Shown here: positions 1 through 10,371 of the stretch, piece after piece
Position numbering within the stretch: the stretch's first letter is position 1
Layout: every line of letters begins with the position of its first letter
Origin: Pegoplata infirma
Lineage: Eukaryota; Arthropoda; Insecta; Diptera; Anthomyiidae
NCBI GenBank assembly: GCA_963921195.1
Contig: OY992537.1
Span: 12,701,716-12,765,715, forward strand
DNA: 64,000 nt
Reading direction: 5' to 3'
The notes under the pieces: model-generated
The model's database searches: none
Seen by the model: only the letters and a program-made list of their open reading frames with translations
What the model was told of the DNA's origin: nothing
Position numbers and translations under genes: made by a program

Positions 1-913
1 GTAAAGTCTTTAAGACAAAAGTTTTTTTTATAGATTTTTGTATGGGCTATTATTAATTAAAAAAAATAAAAATTGGAAAATTTTCAGAAGAAGTTCTAAA
101 TTTTTCAAATTTAAACTTTATTTATCAAAAAACATGCCGCAATTTTATTTTTTTTTTTTTAAAGTTAAAATGCTTTTCTATCTGTTCTGAAATTTTCAAA
201 GATGTGTTTTGCCTTGTTTTCGAGAAATCAAATGTCAAAGATTGCAATACGCTAATATTATACAATAATGGTGTATATAACGTGTGCGTATGAGTAATAA
301 AAACAATTAAACAATATTTAAAATAGAGATGGGATCGTAAATGAGTTTTTAAAACCGATTACGCACGCTAATGAAAGAAAAAAATTAGTCACGCACGATA
401 TTTTATTTTGCTCACGCTCATTCACGCACACGTTAGTAGAAAAAAAAATAAGTCACGGTCACGATGTTCACGTGAACGTGAGTAAAATAAAATATCGTTC
501 TGGAATAATTTTTTTTTTGTTTCATTAGCGTGCGTGATCGTAAATAAAAAGTCACTCACGCTCCCATCGCCTCTTAAAATATTTTTTTAAGTATTGATAT
601 TACTCATACGCACACGTTTTATACACCATTATTGTATAAAATTAGCATATTGCAATCTTTGACATTTGATTTCTGGAAAACAAGGCAAAACACATCTCTG
701 AAAATTTCAGAACAGATAGAAAAGCACTTTAGCTTTTTTTTTTTAAAAATTAAAAAAAAAGATAAAATTGCGGCATGTTTTTTGATAAATAAAGTTTAAG
801 TTTAAATTTGAAAAATTCAGAACTTCTTCTGAAAATTTTCCAACTTTTATTTTTTTAATTTAATAATAGCCCATACAAAAATCTATAAAAAACTTTTGTC
901 GTTAAGACTTTAC
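1..913. mobile_element. Foldback-type inverted-repeat element
   Basis: The left arm (about 1-317) and the right arm (about 582-913) are near-perfect reverse complements over more than 300 bp. GTAAAGTCTT at position 1 is answered by AAGACTTTAC ending at 913, and matching inner blocks include 'tgcgtatgagtaat' against 'attactcatacgcaca'. No coding capacity is visible. The loop is occupied by a separate hAT-like MITE (326-573). The left boundary coincides with the window edge, so the flanking target duplication cannot be read and the element could extend further left. Such long-armed structures are typical of foldback elements or long-TIR MITEs. The superfamily is not determined. Confidence 0.85.
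326..573. mobile_element. hAT-like MITE nested in the foldback loop
   Basis: The ends are imperfect inverted repeats: GAGATGGGATCGT on the left, and GAGGCGATGGGAGCGT as the reverse complement of the right end. The element is flanked by a perfect 8-bp duplication TTAAAATA (318-325 and 574-581), the TSD length of hAT or P elements. The interior is rich in CACGC/GCGTG motifs, repeated in both orientations with a short palindrome (CACGTGAACGTG). A similar left end, 'GAGATGGGAGCGTGAGTGAC', occurs near 62903. The element has no coding capacity. It sits between the two foldback arms, so it is younger than that element. Confidence 0.7.
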
Positions 914-1501
914 TGTGTTTCATTTAATTTGCATAGATATTGAAGTAAAGATACTCAGGCAAAAAAGTTTGATATTTTCAATATTTGACCACGCCTACAA
1001 GGCCCACTTTTTGAAAAAACTTAAATTTTATTTTTGTTATTTAATAGTACCCTAAGAGCGACTACTTTGCAAATGATATCCCATTGACACCACTATGGTT
1101 TTTCTGTAGTGGAACAGTTGGTGTTGAATGCCTCATATATCAATAACAATGAAAACTTTAGCACACTCAACTCATGCAATTTCAGCACAATTACAAGTTA
1201 CTGAAAAATTATAATTTCTTATAAAATAAGTATGTATAAGCATATTTTTATATTTTGTTACTACAAAATAAAGATTGAAAAATAAAAATAAAGCAACAAT
1301 AACAAATAAAGTTATTACAACATTAAAATTCAAATTTCTTACATGACAGCATAATACAAAAACGCATTTGGATCGCTAGAGAAGATAAATGGTTAAAGTG
1401 CTGAAAAATATTCTTAAATTTTTATTTACATCGACAGAAATCATTTGATCGTCTTAAAATCGATAATGGATCGTAAAAATAAAAAAATAATGGGGTCTAC
1501 G
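914..1501. other. No recognised feature
   Basis: AT-rich sequence between the foldback element and the next inverted-repeat element. It contains one 'gaccacgcctac' motif near 988, of the kind seen in the Helitron repeats at 34.7 kb. No reading frame or repeat could be assigned. Confidence 0.5.
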
Positions 1502-2022
1502 CACAGAAAAAAATTGAAAAGAAAATCAATCAACAAAAACGCGGATTCAATCAATTTTTTGATTGAAATTCCTCTAATTAAGAATTCCTCTAATTAAGAA
1601 CTAGCCCCGTAGGCTAGTTGGTAGCGTGCTAGCCTTTCAACGTGGGGGTCGTGGGTTCGATTCCCGCCAGAACACATGTTTTTTTTCGCTACAACGAGAC
1701 GACGGTAATTGTTACCAGTTCTCGGTAAGGGTGAATTTATTAAAAATGAGTTGTAAATAAATGGAAAGAATAAATAAAAATAATTGATCAAGTGATCAAA
1801 ACTATTATTATTATTATTACTAAGAAAATTGTTATACCAATCATCAAATTTTAGGTGATTGATTGAACATTTTTTCAATCAAACATTTTTTTAGATTTTG
1901 ATAAAAAATTTTATCAATTTTTTTTTTATAGTCAATCAAAAAAATTAATTGATTTAACAAATGAATTTTAAGCTTATGACAAAATTATCAAAAAAAAATC
2001 ATTTTTTTTGTTTTCCAATGTG
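1502..2022. mobile_element. Putative AATCAA-word inverted-repeat element
   Basis: The left edge reads CACAGAAAAAAATTGAAAA. The right edge, reverse-complemented, reads CACATTGGAAAAC followed by an A-run, so the ends are loosely inverted. Between them the word AATCAA/TTGATT recurs many times in both orientations, except inside the SINE inserted at about 1600-1825. This resembles the TA-flanked 'word' elements at 4911, 14645, 40354, 44386 and 51332. A clean target duplication is not visible here, so the boundaries are tentative. Confidence 0.4.
1600..1825 (+). mobile_element. tRNA-derived SINE
   Basis: The head contains an A-box-like TAGGCTAGTTGG (1610-1621) and a perfect B box GGTTCGATTCC (1654-1664), the internal RNA polymerase III promoter of tRNA genes. 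A tRNA-unrelated body of about 110 bp follows (…GACGACGGTAATTGTTACC…). The 3' end is a short (TTA)n tail near 1803-1820. A short direct repeat TAAGAA flanks the unit (about 1594-1599 and 1821-1826), consistent with target-primed insertion. The anticodon-arm bases do not pair well, so this is a SINE and not a functional tRNA. It lies inside the AATCAA-word element and is therefore younger. Confidence 0.8.
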
Positions 2023-2539
2023 TTGCCAACAATAAAAAAAGTAAAACCCGAATATTTTGTATATTTTTGAATTAATCTATTCAAATTAAAGCGAAAAAAA
2101 AAAATCTGGTATGTTGAAAATTTGTAATTCGACAGTTAAAGAAAATAACAAAAATTTTAATCAAAACATTGATTAACTCATTTTAATTTTGTTGATCAAT
2201 AGATTTAATTGAACATTTTTAGCTAAAAATTTTTGGGTGAAGATTATACAAATCGTACAGTCGACTAAGACTGACATACATAATGTGTTGTTTTTATTGT
2301 TTCCTTGCCAATTCAAAAATGTACCAAAAAAGTACAATTGTATTAACTTAATCATCCCTAATATAAATTGTCGTCTTATAAAAAAATAAACTTGAAAAAT
2401 TACAAACACAAAAACAACATGAACATATCACAAAATCTTATAAGAAAATGTAATGGGAATCAATTTTTCATATTTCATACAGTTTGTTGTTTATTTTTTT
2501 TTTGTAAAATTTTTCCTAATGTAGATGTTGAAGGAAAAA
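2023..2539. other. AT-rich spacer, no gene
   Basis: AT-rich sequence with a few more TTGAT/ATCAA words around 2160-2215, perhaps a remnant of the preceding element. Short open frames here show no codon structure or similarity I recognise. Confidence 0.4.
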
Positions 2540-3147
2540 CAAGTAAAAAATTTAAATTCAGCCTTGCCGAATGTATGGGTACCCTCCAAAATGTAAAAAA
2601 TATTAAAAAAATAATAAAAAAATGTTGAAATTAAATTTTGTTAAAAAAGTTGGTAATAGAAATTAATTTTCAAAAAAAAAAATTTTTTTTTGAAAAAAAA
2701 ATATTCTCGGAAAAAATTTTTTGTTGAAATAAATGGCGAAAAAAATTTTGGGGTAAAAAATTTGTTGTACTTGTTTTAATACCGTTCGATATCTAATTCT
2801 GTTCACATATGCAAAAAAGCAGCCGAATTAAAGCATTTTGTATTTTTAGGTTATGTTGAATTTACCAAAATGTTCGAGGTCTTTTTACATTTTCGTTCAT
2901 AACTTTTGAACCGCTAAACCGATATCGCTTTAACGCAATACCAAACTTCTCAGAACAATAACAAATAAATATGTTAAGTTTCGTTCATATCCGTATTATA
3001 TTTTGGCCGTGATCGCCATTTTAACAGACGGACATCGCTAAAATGTCTCAGGTTCATGGGTTCCAGATCGATATTTCGATGAGTTACAAACGGAACGACA
3101 AACCTATATATACCCTCTATCACTAACAATAAGTAGAGGGTATAAAA
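2540..3147 (+). mobile_element. mini-me/DINE-like element copy
   Basis: It begins ACAAGTAAAAAATTTAAATT and then 'gccttgccgaatgtatgggtaccctcc'-type sequence, and it ends GTAGAGGGTATAAAAA. The same head and tail occur at 20543-22266 and 23041-24265, and in reverse at 33391-33840. The distal part holds a reduced (GTCY)-type tract and core near 3025-3060. A conserved block follows, running from 'gatatttcgatgag' to 'ttacaaacgg'. Flies carry related mini-me/DINE elements with a short core between (GTCY)n and (TA)n. There is no coding capacity. Confidence 0.7.
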
Positions 3148-3901
3148 ACAAGCAAAGTTCATGAGAAAATATGATTGTTGTATTATATTTTGACACACTC
3201 AAGTGGTAAACCTTCAAGACATCCTAAAACTCACTTTTGGTTTTTTATTGTATTTATGTTATATTTTTAAGAACACAGATTTCTATGATAACTGATATTA
3301 AATCTCAAAAAATCTTTGTAAACCGGGATCGGTCTTCATACAAAAAATAAAGATTATCTCAAAATTAAAACTTTTGAATTTTTTTAAAGTGGTTTTCAGT
3401 GTGGAGGGAAACCAAACTTAGGTCAACCAAACCAAATTTAACTTAAGCGTCAGTTTTTGAATTGAGCTCAAATTTATGGGTTGACTGTAGATTTAAAAAA
3501 GTTTCATAAACCTAATGCCTGTTTTATAAATAAAATGAAACCTTTCATTGTATTATGAAAACCTTTGATTTTTGTTTTTTCAAAAGTTTATTCTCACAAA
3601 AAAAAAATAATGTGCTGAAAATTTCAAGACGTTAACTGGCTTTATTGCGCAACCGCTTTTGTTTTTTCAACGCTTTTTATCGTAATCCCAATGCCTCGTT
3701 GGCTAAAATATTTAATGTGTTTAGCAGCAACGAACGTGAAACTATAACTCTAAATCTATCAAGTTCACATCAATCAACAACAACCATTTTCAAACCTATC
3801 AGTTAGAAACAGAACTTAGAAGAATAAGATCATTTAAAAAACTTTTAATCGAAAAAGTACATAAGATTTTTTCTTTATTTTACTGACTGCCCTTTAGAAA
3901 G
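3148..3901. other. No recognised feature
   Basis: AT-rich sequence with no reading frame, terminal repeat or tandem structure that I can support. Confidence 0.4.
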
Positions 3902-3903
3902 TA

Positions 3904-4345
3904 TTAGAGTCCCCGCACAACAATGTCGGAGCGGTTGTCGGTTTCGGTCATGAGAGAGTATAGGCGCAAAACAAAGGCGGCAGCGGAAAATTAAGTCAGA
4001 CGTTGGTATTTACACTATTTTTCACTTCTTCGGCACTTTTTTTATTTAATTTCAAATTTTTATTTTATATCAATGTGATTTTTTCATATTGATTAGTTTT
4101 TTTGTGTGTTTTTTTAGAATTTTAAATATTTTTTTTTAGAGATCACATTTTTTTGTTTACTTTATCGAAAATAATCGAAATATTTATAAAATTGTGGCAA
4201 CATTTTAATATCAAAAATTAAAAGAGAGAGAGAAACCGACACAAAAATAAATTTGATTTTATTCAAGCGGTTTTCGGTCGAGCGTTTTTTCTTGCCAAAT
4301 TTGTATGAAAAAAACGTCACCGACATTGTTGTGCGGGGACTCTTA
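3904..4345. mobile_element. TA-flanked MITE with 26-bp TIRs
   Basis: The left end TTAGAGTCCCCGCACAACAA and the right end, whose reverse complement starts TAAGAGTCCCCGCACAACAA, agree at about 25 of 26 positions (through '…TGTCGG'). TA dinucleotides flank both ends (3902-3903 and 4346-4347). A TA duplication is the hallmark of Tc1/mariner-type insertion. The 442-bp interior has no transposase. Short open frames crossing it are incidental. Confidence 0.8.
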
Positions 4346-4908
4346 TACAGCCATTCCAGATTTAGAGATATTTTATCTAGAAACAAAATTTTCTGTTTCT
4401 GAGACATTTTCCCTACACAAAATTCTGAGATTTTGGTTCTTATTTTTTAAGAATCAAAATTTTCCCTTAAATTTACAAACATTTTTTCGAATTTTATTTT
4501 CACCCAATTTAATTTTTTCTAAAAGCTTTTTTTTTAACCAAATTATTTTCTTGAGAATTTTTGTATTTATTTTAATTTTTTTAATAAAAAATAATTAAAA
4601 TTTTGGAAAACCTATTTTTTTTCCTTCAATTTGTTCACCTAAATTTTTTGTTTACTCATTTTTTTACATAAATTTTTGTAAATTTTACATCTTTGAGCCG
4701 ACGCTTTTCTCTTAAAAACTATTTAAAGAAAAAAAGGTTTGAGTAATCTAAATTGCGGGGAAAAAAATTTCATTAAAAAAATTTTTGATTAAAAAACAAT
4801 TTTGTTTCATGTCATTTTCATTTCTATTTCTCCTTTCTATTGCATTTTGTTCCCAGTTCTAATTCATTTCGCTCCGTCTAGATTTCATTCCAAGAAATAC
4901 AAAAATTC
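4346..4908. other. T-rich low-complexity spacer
   Basis: Long runs of T with short pyrimidine-rich interruptions. An open frame through 4305-4598 is dominated by F/L/I codons, as expected from composition alone. No gene is supported. Confidence 0.5.
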
Positions 4909-4910
4909 TA

Positions 4911-5612
4911 CACCCAAAAAATTTCCCAGTTACAGTTAAAATACACCTAACTGAGGCCCAGTTATTCAAATAAGTTGATAGTTACTAATTTTTTAAAAAA
5001 ATACAAATTCAATTATTGCGACAGGTAATGGTAACTATTTTCCCAGTTACTTTGAAAAATAATTTCTTAGTTGAAAATGACGAAATTGATATAGGGGTTG
5101 GTTGTGTAGAACCGAAATTTTATTCTAAATCAATTATTTTTTGCAATGAAGAATCCAAATCATCATTTTTTAATTTTATTCACACATTTTAAAACAATAC
5201 AAAGTTTATAATTTTTAACTCCAATTTTTTTAATATCTAAGTTAAATCTTACAGCATCAGCATCAGCACCTGTAACTGAATCAATTCTGCTTTTGGCCAG
5301 ATTTCCTCTTCCGCCACCTTTAAACAAATAAAATTAAATTTATTGTTATAAATTTTAATTTAACAAATATCTTTTAATCATTCTTACCATGGACCAAATG
5401 CACGATTTCATTTTTAACGACACAATATTTTTTTATTTGAAATTATTTTGTTTACTTTTTGACAATTTAAAAAGAATTTGAAATACAGGGTAACTAAAAA
5501 ACTGTTATTGTTAACCGAAATCATAGTTACTGGTGGCTAAGGCAGTTATTTTAAACAAATTAAGTATTAACTGGAAATTTTCGTAACTGGCTAACTGGGG
5601 AATTTTTTCGGT
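4911..5612. mobile_element. TA-flanked CAGTTA-word element
   Basis: The left end CACCCAAAAAATTTCCCAGT and the right end, whose reverse complement starts CACCGAAAAAATTCCCCAGT, form TIRs of at least 22 bp. TA flanks both ends (4909-4910 and 5613-5614). The subterminal regions are made largely of CAGTTA/TAACTG words in both orientations. A short non-repetitive middle (about 5249-5411) has exon/intron-like structure on the minus strand (separate entry). No transposase is present. The superfamily is inferred from the TSD only (Tc1/mariner-like). Confidence 0.8.
5249..5411 (-). other. Possible captured exon-intron fragment
   Basis: On the minus strand an ATG at 5411 opens 8 codons ending exactly at a consensus donor (ATG|GTAAGA, exon edge 5388). 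A 70-bp AT-rich intron ends TTTGTTTAAAG at 5318, and the next exon begins GTGGCGGAAGAGG at 5317. Splicing would give a 30-codon frame with an in-phase TAA at 5251-5249. The middle is less AT-rich than the surrounding CAGTTA words. The alternative frame across the same junction is also open. I do not recognise the peptide. It could be a gene fragment captured by the transposon, or chance. Confidence 0.25.
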
Positions 5613-5662
5613 GTACTCTTTATCAATACCATTTTAGCCAACATTAACCCATAATAAATCAA

Positions 5663-6625
5663 GTAAGCAAATGATTGTCGGTCATAATCGACCATATAAA
5701 ATCCTACACCAGTGTTTTCCGAAAAATGGGTCCCAAGTTTAAACATGGACCGATAGGATCTATCATTTGTCAAATCGTTAATAAGTATAAAAACATTTTT
5801 GTTAAAATCCCTGAAGATAATCAGCGATGCTGATTGAAATATCGGAAAAATAAAAATATATAAATAAAAAACTCGATATACTTTTTGACTTTTTATTTTA
5901 TATATAAAACACCATATAACCTCAAGCCAAAATAAACTCATCAAACAATATAAAAACACTCACAAACCAAATTGGAGTTAAATAGGCTTCTATTTGTTGT
6001 TAATAAACCGCTTTAACTGAAAATCGGGCGAAATTTTTATATGGGGCCTAAGTCCAAAAATGGTAAAATTATAATCAAAATTTGATTAGGTTATTAAATT
6101 ACGCTTAAAACACACACAAACAAAGTTTTAATAAAATATTTTCTATTTTCATTAAATTTGAGAGATTTATGTGAATAATGGGGGAGGGGGGGGGGGGGGT
6201 AATATCGGGGTGAATATGGGGGCTACAGGAATAACTTGTTCGATTCCTTTAAAATTTAGAATAGTGATTTGTGAATATAAAAAACGTTTACTTGTCAAAT
6301 TTCGTAGGGATATCTATTATAATACGGTTATTAGAGTCATTTAAGCCAAATTAAAAGGGCACGTTTGTATGGGGGCTAGGTCAAAACATGTGCCAAAAGA
6401 AGTTTCAAATTTCAGACAAATCGGTTACATGAACAGACGGACAGACAGACGGATGTACGGGCAGACGGATATTGCTAAATCGACTCTAAAAGTTATTCTG
6501 AGTCGATTACTATACTTTAATTTGGGTCTAGGACCAATATTTCGGGTTGTTACAAACATCAGCACAAAATCAATATACCTGTACCACAGAGTGGGGAAGG
6601 GTATAATTATATTTCTTAATATGGA
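5663..6625 (+). mobile_element. mini-me/DINE-like element, second subfamily
   Basis: A block at about 5690-6110 (for example 'ccagtgttttcc' and 'atggaccgat') recurs at 33963-34250. The distal part has a degenerate (GACG/GACA)n tract (6431-6475), then a core, then 'gacc aatatttcgggttgttacaaac'-type sequence and an end GGGGAAGGGTATAATT near 6595-6612. This order matches the mini-me-like copies, but the 5' part differs. A run of 14 G sits at 6186-6199. Open frames on both strands of this block are not conserved in the second copy and are not taken as genes. Confidence 0.6.
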
Positions 6626-6678
6626 TCCTACATGACAAATTTTTGAGATTCTGGGGTCCTTTCTCAATAGTTATAGAA

Positions 6679-6852
6679 ACCCGAGTAAAAATTTGAAGGA
6701 TCAGTACAGATCCGAAAAATGGATCGCTAAGATTAGGTAAGTTTTAATCGGACGGATCAGTACTGATCTTACTCGGATCAGTACTAATCTTTCAAATTTC
6801 GGATCAGTTGTGGTATATAAGAATATATATGTATAAACATTTTTACTTGGGA
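6679..6852. mobile_element. Small ACCCGAGTAAAAAT-TIR element
   Basis: The left end ACCCGAGTAAAAATTTGAAG faces a right end whose reverse complement is TCCCAAGTAAAAATGTTTAT. The 2.3-kb element at 36151-38448 uses the same terminal sequence. The interior contains repeated GATCAGTAC/GTACTGATC words that can pair. No target duplication can be read with confidence, so the copy may be degraded. Confidence 0.55.
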
Positions 6853-9800
6853 ACATACATTTATGTCCCATTTTTGGCGACTTTGAATCGACATTTAAAA
6901 AAAAAACTTTTTTTTAAACTTTCTAAAAAGTACTGTTGTCTAAATGCTAGTTTTTTCGCTGGATGATCCTACATTCCAAATTTTAAGCTTCTAGAGATTT
7001 TATTTCATCATTAAAATCAGAATTCCGAAGAAAAAATGCCACTCCAATATATTTAGTCTTCATATGTGTAACTGAGTTCCACACAATTTGTTTTAAAAAT
7101 GCATATGAGCAATTGTCATTAACTTTTAATATTTAAGAAAAAAAAAATTGCGATTTTTTTTTCGTGGCACATTGATAAGTCTTTGTAGGTTAATAACATT
7201 ATAATTAAGTAAGTCAAATCCGTTCGCGTGCATTAATTTGAGCGATCGCACCCAAAACTATGGCGGTTTAAAGTTAACATTTAAAAAAAAATTGTCAAAA
7301 TTACATTTTTTATTCGAAGTTTACCAAACATACCATTTTGTATTATGCTTACCTAGAGCTAAAATACACATTCAAACATGCATAAAATCTTTGCTAAATA
7401 TCGAGATATTTGCATTAAACCAATTTTTTTTCAGCACAATTTCCAATATTTTGGAAATAAAAATGTTCCCAACGGTTTAATTTTTTTTAGAAAAATATTA
7501 TCAAATGTATTAAAAAAATCTCAACAAATTCTTAGTTAACACTATTACTCTATTTCTAATAGGTAAGAAACAGCAGTGGTTTAAAGGGAACATTTTTGAA
7601 AAAAAAAGAATTTAATAATTTTTGATTTTTTTTTTTTTTAATATTTAGTAGTAATATTTGAATGTGTGTGTGGAAGAAGGTGCTAAAATCCAATTTTTGG
7701 AAATCGCGTTTTTTTGCAAAATCGTATCTCCCTTCAATAGTTCGATCTATTTGCAAACAAATTTCTTAAAAACTTGATCGTTTTCTGTCATAAAATTGAC
7801 CTTAAAAGTTCAATTTTAACGACTTTTGGAAATATTTTATATTTTTCCCCCGAATACTAACATGTATTTTGCAGTGAAACTAAAGGTGGTATATCAAAAT
7901 TCTTGCATATGAGATGGCTAACGTGTAGAAAACATCCAAGGCTTTAACATGTGCCCATTGGTTTGGCAAAAAACGCTTTCATATCAAATCTATCTATAGT
8001 TAAAGTGTGAATATGGAAAAAGGTGCTATATCCATACAAAAACAATATAGTGTTTTACGAAATACTGAGGGCGGATTTAGATAATCTATCCAATTTTTGA
8101 GTTAGAACTATAAAATTGAATGGTTAGTAACTTATATTATAATTTGCGCAAAATTTTTTTAACCCATTCAGCGAAAATCAGTTCAAAATAAACCATAAAC
8201 CACTTGTTTTTGGTTAAATTAACTATCTTTTCTTATTCTTATATAAAAATGAGTATTGCTTTACCCCGTCTAAATTTTGCAGAATTCATCATGCCAAATT
8301 TTAATTTTTAAAAAATTACACAAAAAACAGAAAACTACTTGGCAAATGTATTGAAATTCCTAGAAGAAATTGTAACATAGCACCTTATTCCACTAGAACA
8401 AAATTTCACATGCAATTTTTTGCTACTTCCGCTCATTCTATTTTTATGAAATTTTGTACATAGATGCAAATGGTCAATCTTTGTCGATCTGCAAAAAGAA
8501 AATTAAGAAATTAAATTTTGTTTGCGACTTATTCAGTTTTTTGCTTCTCCTCTACAATTTGGTTTTTGGATTATAGCACCTTGTTCCACACCCACATTCA
8601 TTTAATGTCTGATTTTACAGTGTTGTCCTTCACTGAATATTAAAACTATTCAAAGTATGATTAATAATGACAATATTAAGGATATTACGAAATATTTAAA
8701 CGTTATTATTAATTTTATTAAGGTTATAAAAAATTTTAGCGATTTTTCGCGATTTTCGCGACTGCAAAAATCAATGGACTAATTTTGAAATATTATTCGA
8801 ATAAGACATGTCAAAATCTATCAAAATACATTCCTTTTCTACTTTATTTTAAGTAATTTAAGATTTTATATAACCATTAAATTTAAAAGTATCAAAAATT
8901 TAAAACCACCAAAAACCACTAAAACGGCAATTGTTTTTGGGTGCGAATGGATTGAAGATAAAGCATTAAAAATACTACCAAACGCGCTTTTCACTGACCA
9001 ATTTCGATAAGCGGCCTGGATGTGCCTTACAAAAAACGAAAAACAGAAAAACGCCGCGGAATTCGCCAATATTAACTTTTGATCAATGTTGCTTTCCATG
9101 ATTTGTTATATTTGCATATACGATTGTTTCTACATGTTCAACTTTCAGCCATGCACATTTGACTATCAAATAATGCAAAACTAAAATATCGAAATTTTGC
9201 AAAAAATTTAAAAAGTTCATAAAATTTTTGGAATTGAATATTTTTTGGGTGCGTTTGTAAATCAAGTGGGAAATGGTAAATTATAAAGTTCACAAAGCAT
9301 TCGGAACCATTCGGAACAAAACTGGGAGTGTGCCTCGCAAAAAACAGACTTTTTAAAAAATTCACGTTTTTTCTTCCCATCTTTGGAGAGCTGCAGCTTC
9401 GTAACCATTGCGAGCACATCACTCGAATCAGTCTCAGATTGTGCATATTTACAAGGGCTTTTACTATGTGTATTTGAATTTTAAAATTACAGTTTGCACC
9501 AAAAGCTACAATCAAAAAACCTCGAAAAATTGAAAAATGAAAAAAATTGGTATCAAAGTTTTAGGTCCATGTAACTTTTTTCTTATTGATGGCACATCCA
9601 CTGAACCTACACCAAATAATTGCCCAAGTCTACTGATTAAACGGTATTAAATTTGGAGCAATACCTTTAACGCACCCAACAATATGGAACTTTGAACGAA
9701 AAATTTCATGAGAGTATCAAGCGATTTTTTTACATTTTTCAACTTTGCACGTTCCTTACCATGAGATCATGAGACTATTTGCGCTGTGCCTTTGCAGAAT

Positions 9801-10293
9801 TACTCATTATGGTTCCCTTAACATATTTACATTCACAGGTACCACCTAGTTTACAAATAAAAATGTTATTGCGAAATTAGTAAAATATCACAAGCGTTAA
9901 AAGTTAATGACAAAAGTCCATATGTAAATATTATAAAAATTTATGTTTTAGTTCAAAAACCACATCAGAAAATTCATTATTTGAAAACTCTGGTCAGAAC
10001 GGTTAAAGTTTAGCAGAGGAGACTATAAAACAGAAAAAAAAAAACTGAAGAGATTTATGGCGTTGCTAAACATATTTCCGTTTTATTTATTTTTTAAACA
10101 AAAAAAAAAAATAAACTCTCCAAAGTCAAATAGGAAACTGAAAGCGAGTTTAATTTTTAACTAAATAGAAAATGCTAAACTTTAAACAGCAAAAATTACT
10201 TATTTTTCAGAAAAAATTGTGGTAATGAAAAAAGTAGTCAGAAGGCGAAATTCAAAATCTATAAAAATCTCTGAACAAAATTTCAGCAACAAA
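6853..10293. other. Unassigned AT-rich region
   Basis: No gene or element could be delimited. One inverted repeat pairs about 7656-7700 with 8556-8602 (arms share GTGGAA.AAGGTGCTA.AATCC). Two loosely similar direct segments lie near 8925-9060 and 9235-9350, sharing 'ttttttgggtgcg' and 'tgtgcct.gcaaaaaac'. A 125-codon open frame on the minus strand (9138-9515) has no motif or composition that suggests a protein. The region could be old transposon sequence or non-coding host DNA. Confidence 0.35.
7656..8602. repeat. Inverted repeat, ~45-bp arms
   Basis: The arm at 7656-7700 (TTGAATGTGTGTGTGGAAGA, then AGGTGCTAAAATCC) is matched in reverse complement at 8556-8602, with a few mismatches. Weaker related words ('ggaaaaaggtgctatatcc' near 8013, 'gcaccttattcc' near 8381) lie between. 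It may mark an old TIR element of about 0.95 kb. No target duplication was found. Confidence 0.45.
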
Positions 10294-10371
10294 AGAAAAA
10301 CGAATGTTACCCAATGTGGTAACATTAGTATATCTGAGCGTATGAGGAATATATTATTATTTATACAAAAA
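10294..10371 (+). repeat. 78-bp direct repeat, copy 1
   Basis: The unit starts AGAAAAACGAATGTTACCCA and ends 'atttatacaaaaa'. It recurs at 14021-14098 with one visible substitution (tatat versus tataa). The two copies bracket the hAT-like element at 10380-14020. The hAT target duplication AGAAAAAC is the first 8 bp of the unit. The unit was therefore either tandemly duplicated before insertion or duplicated during repair at insertion. Confidence 0.85.

Noticed and set aside
1601..1675. Functional tRNA gene
   Set aside because: A and B boxes are present, but the anticodon arm does not pair and a SINE body and tail follow.
1594..1878. 94-codon minus-strand open frame containing SGGNRTHDP
   Set aside because: It is the antisense reading of the tRNA-like SINE head, a well-known spurious protein match.
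5591..5959. 122-codon minus-strand open frame
   Set aside because: It crosses from the CAGTTA element end into the mini-me-like repeat. The homologous repeat at 34 kb does not keep the frame, and no domain is visible.
9138..9515. 125-codon minus-strand open frame
   Set aside because: No motif, no splice or start context, and composition typical of AT-rich non-coding DNA.
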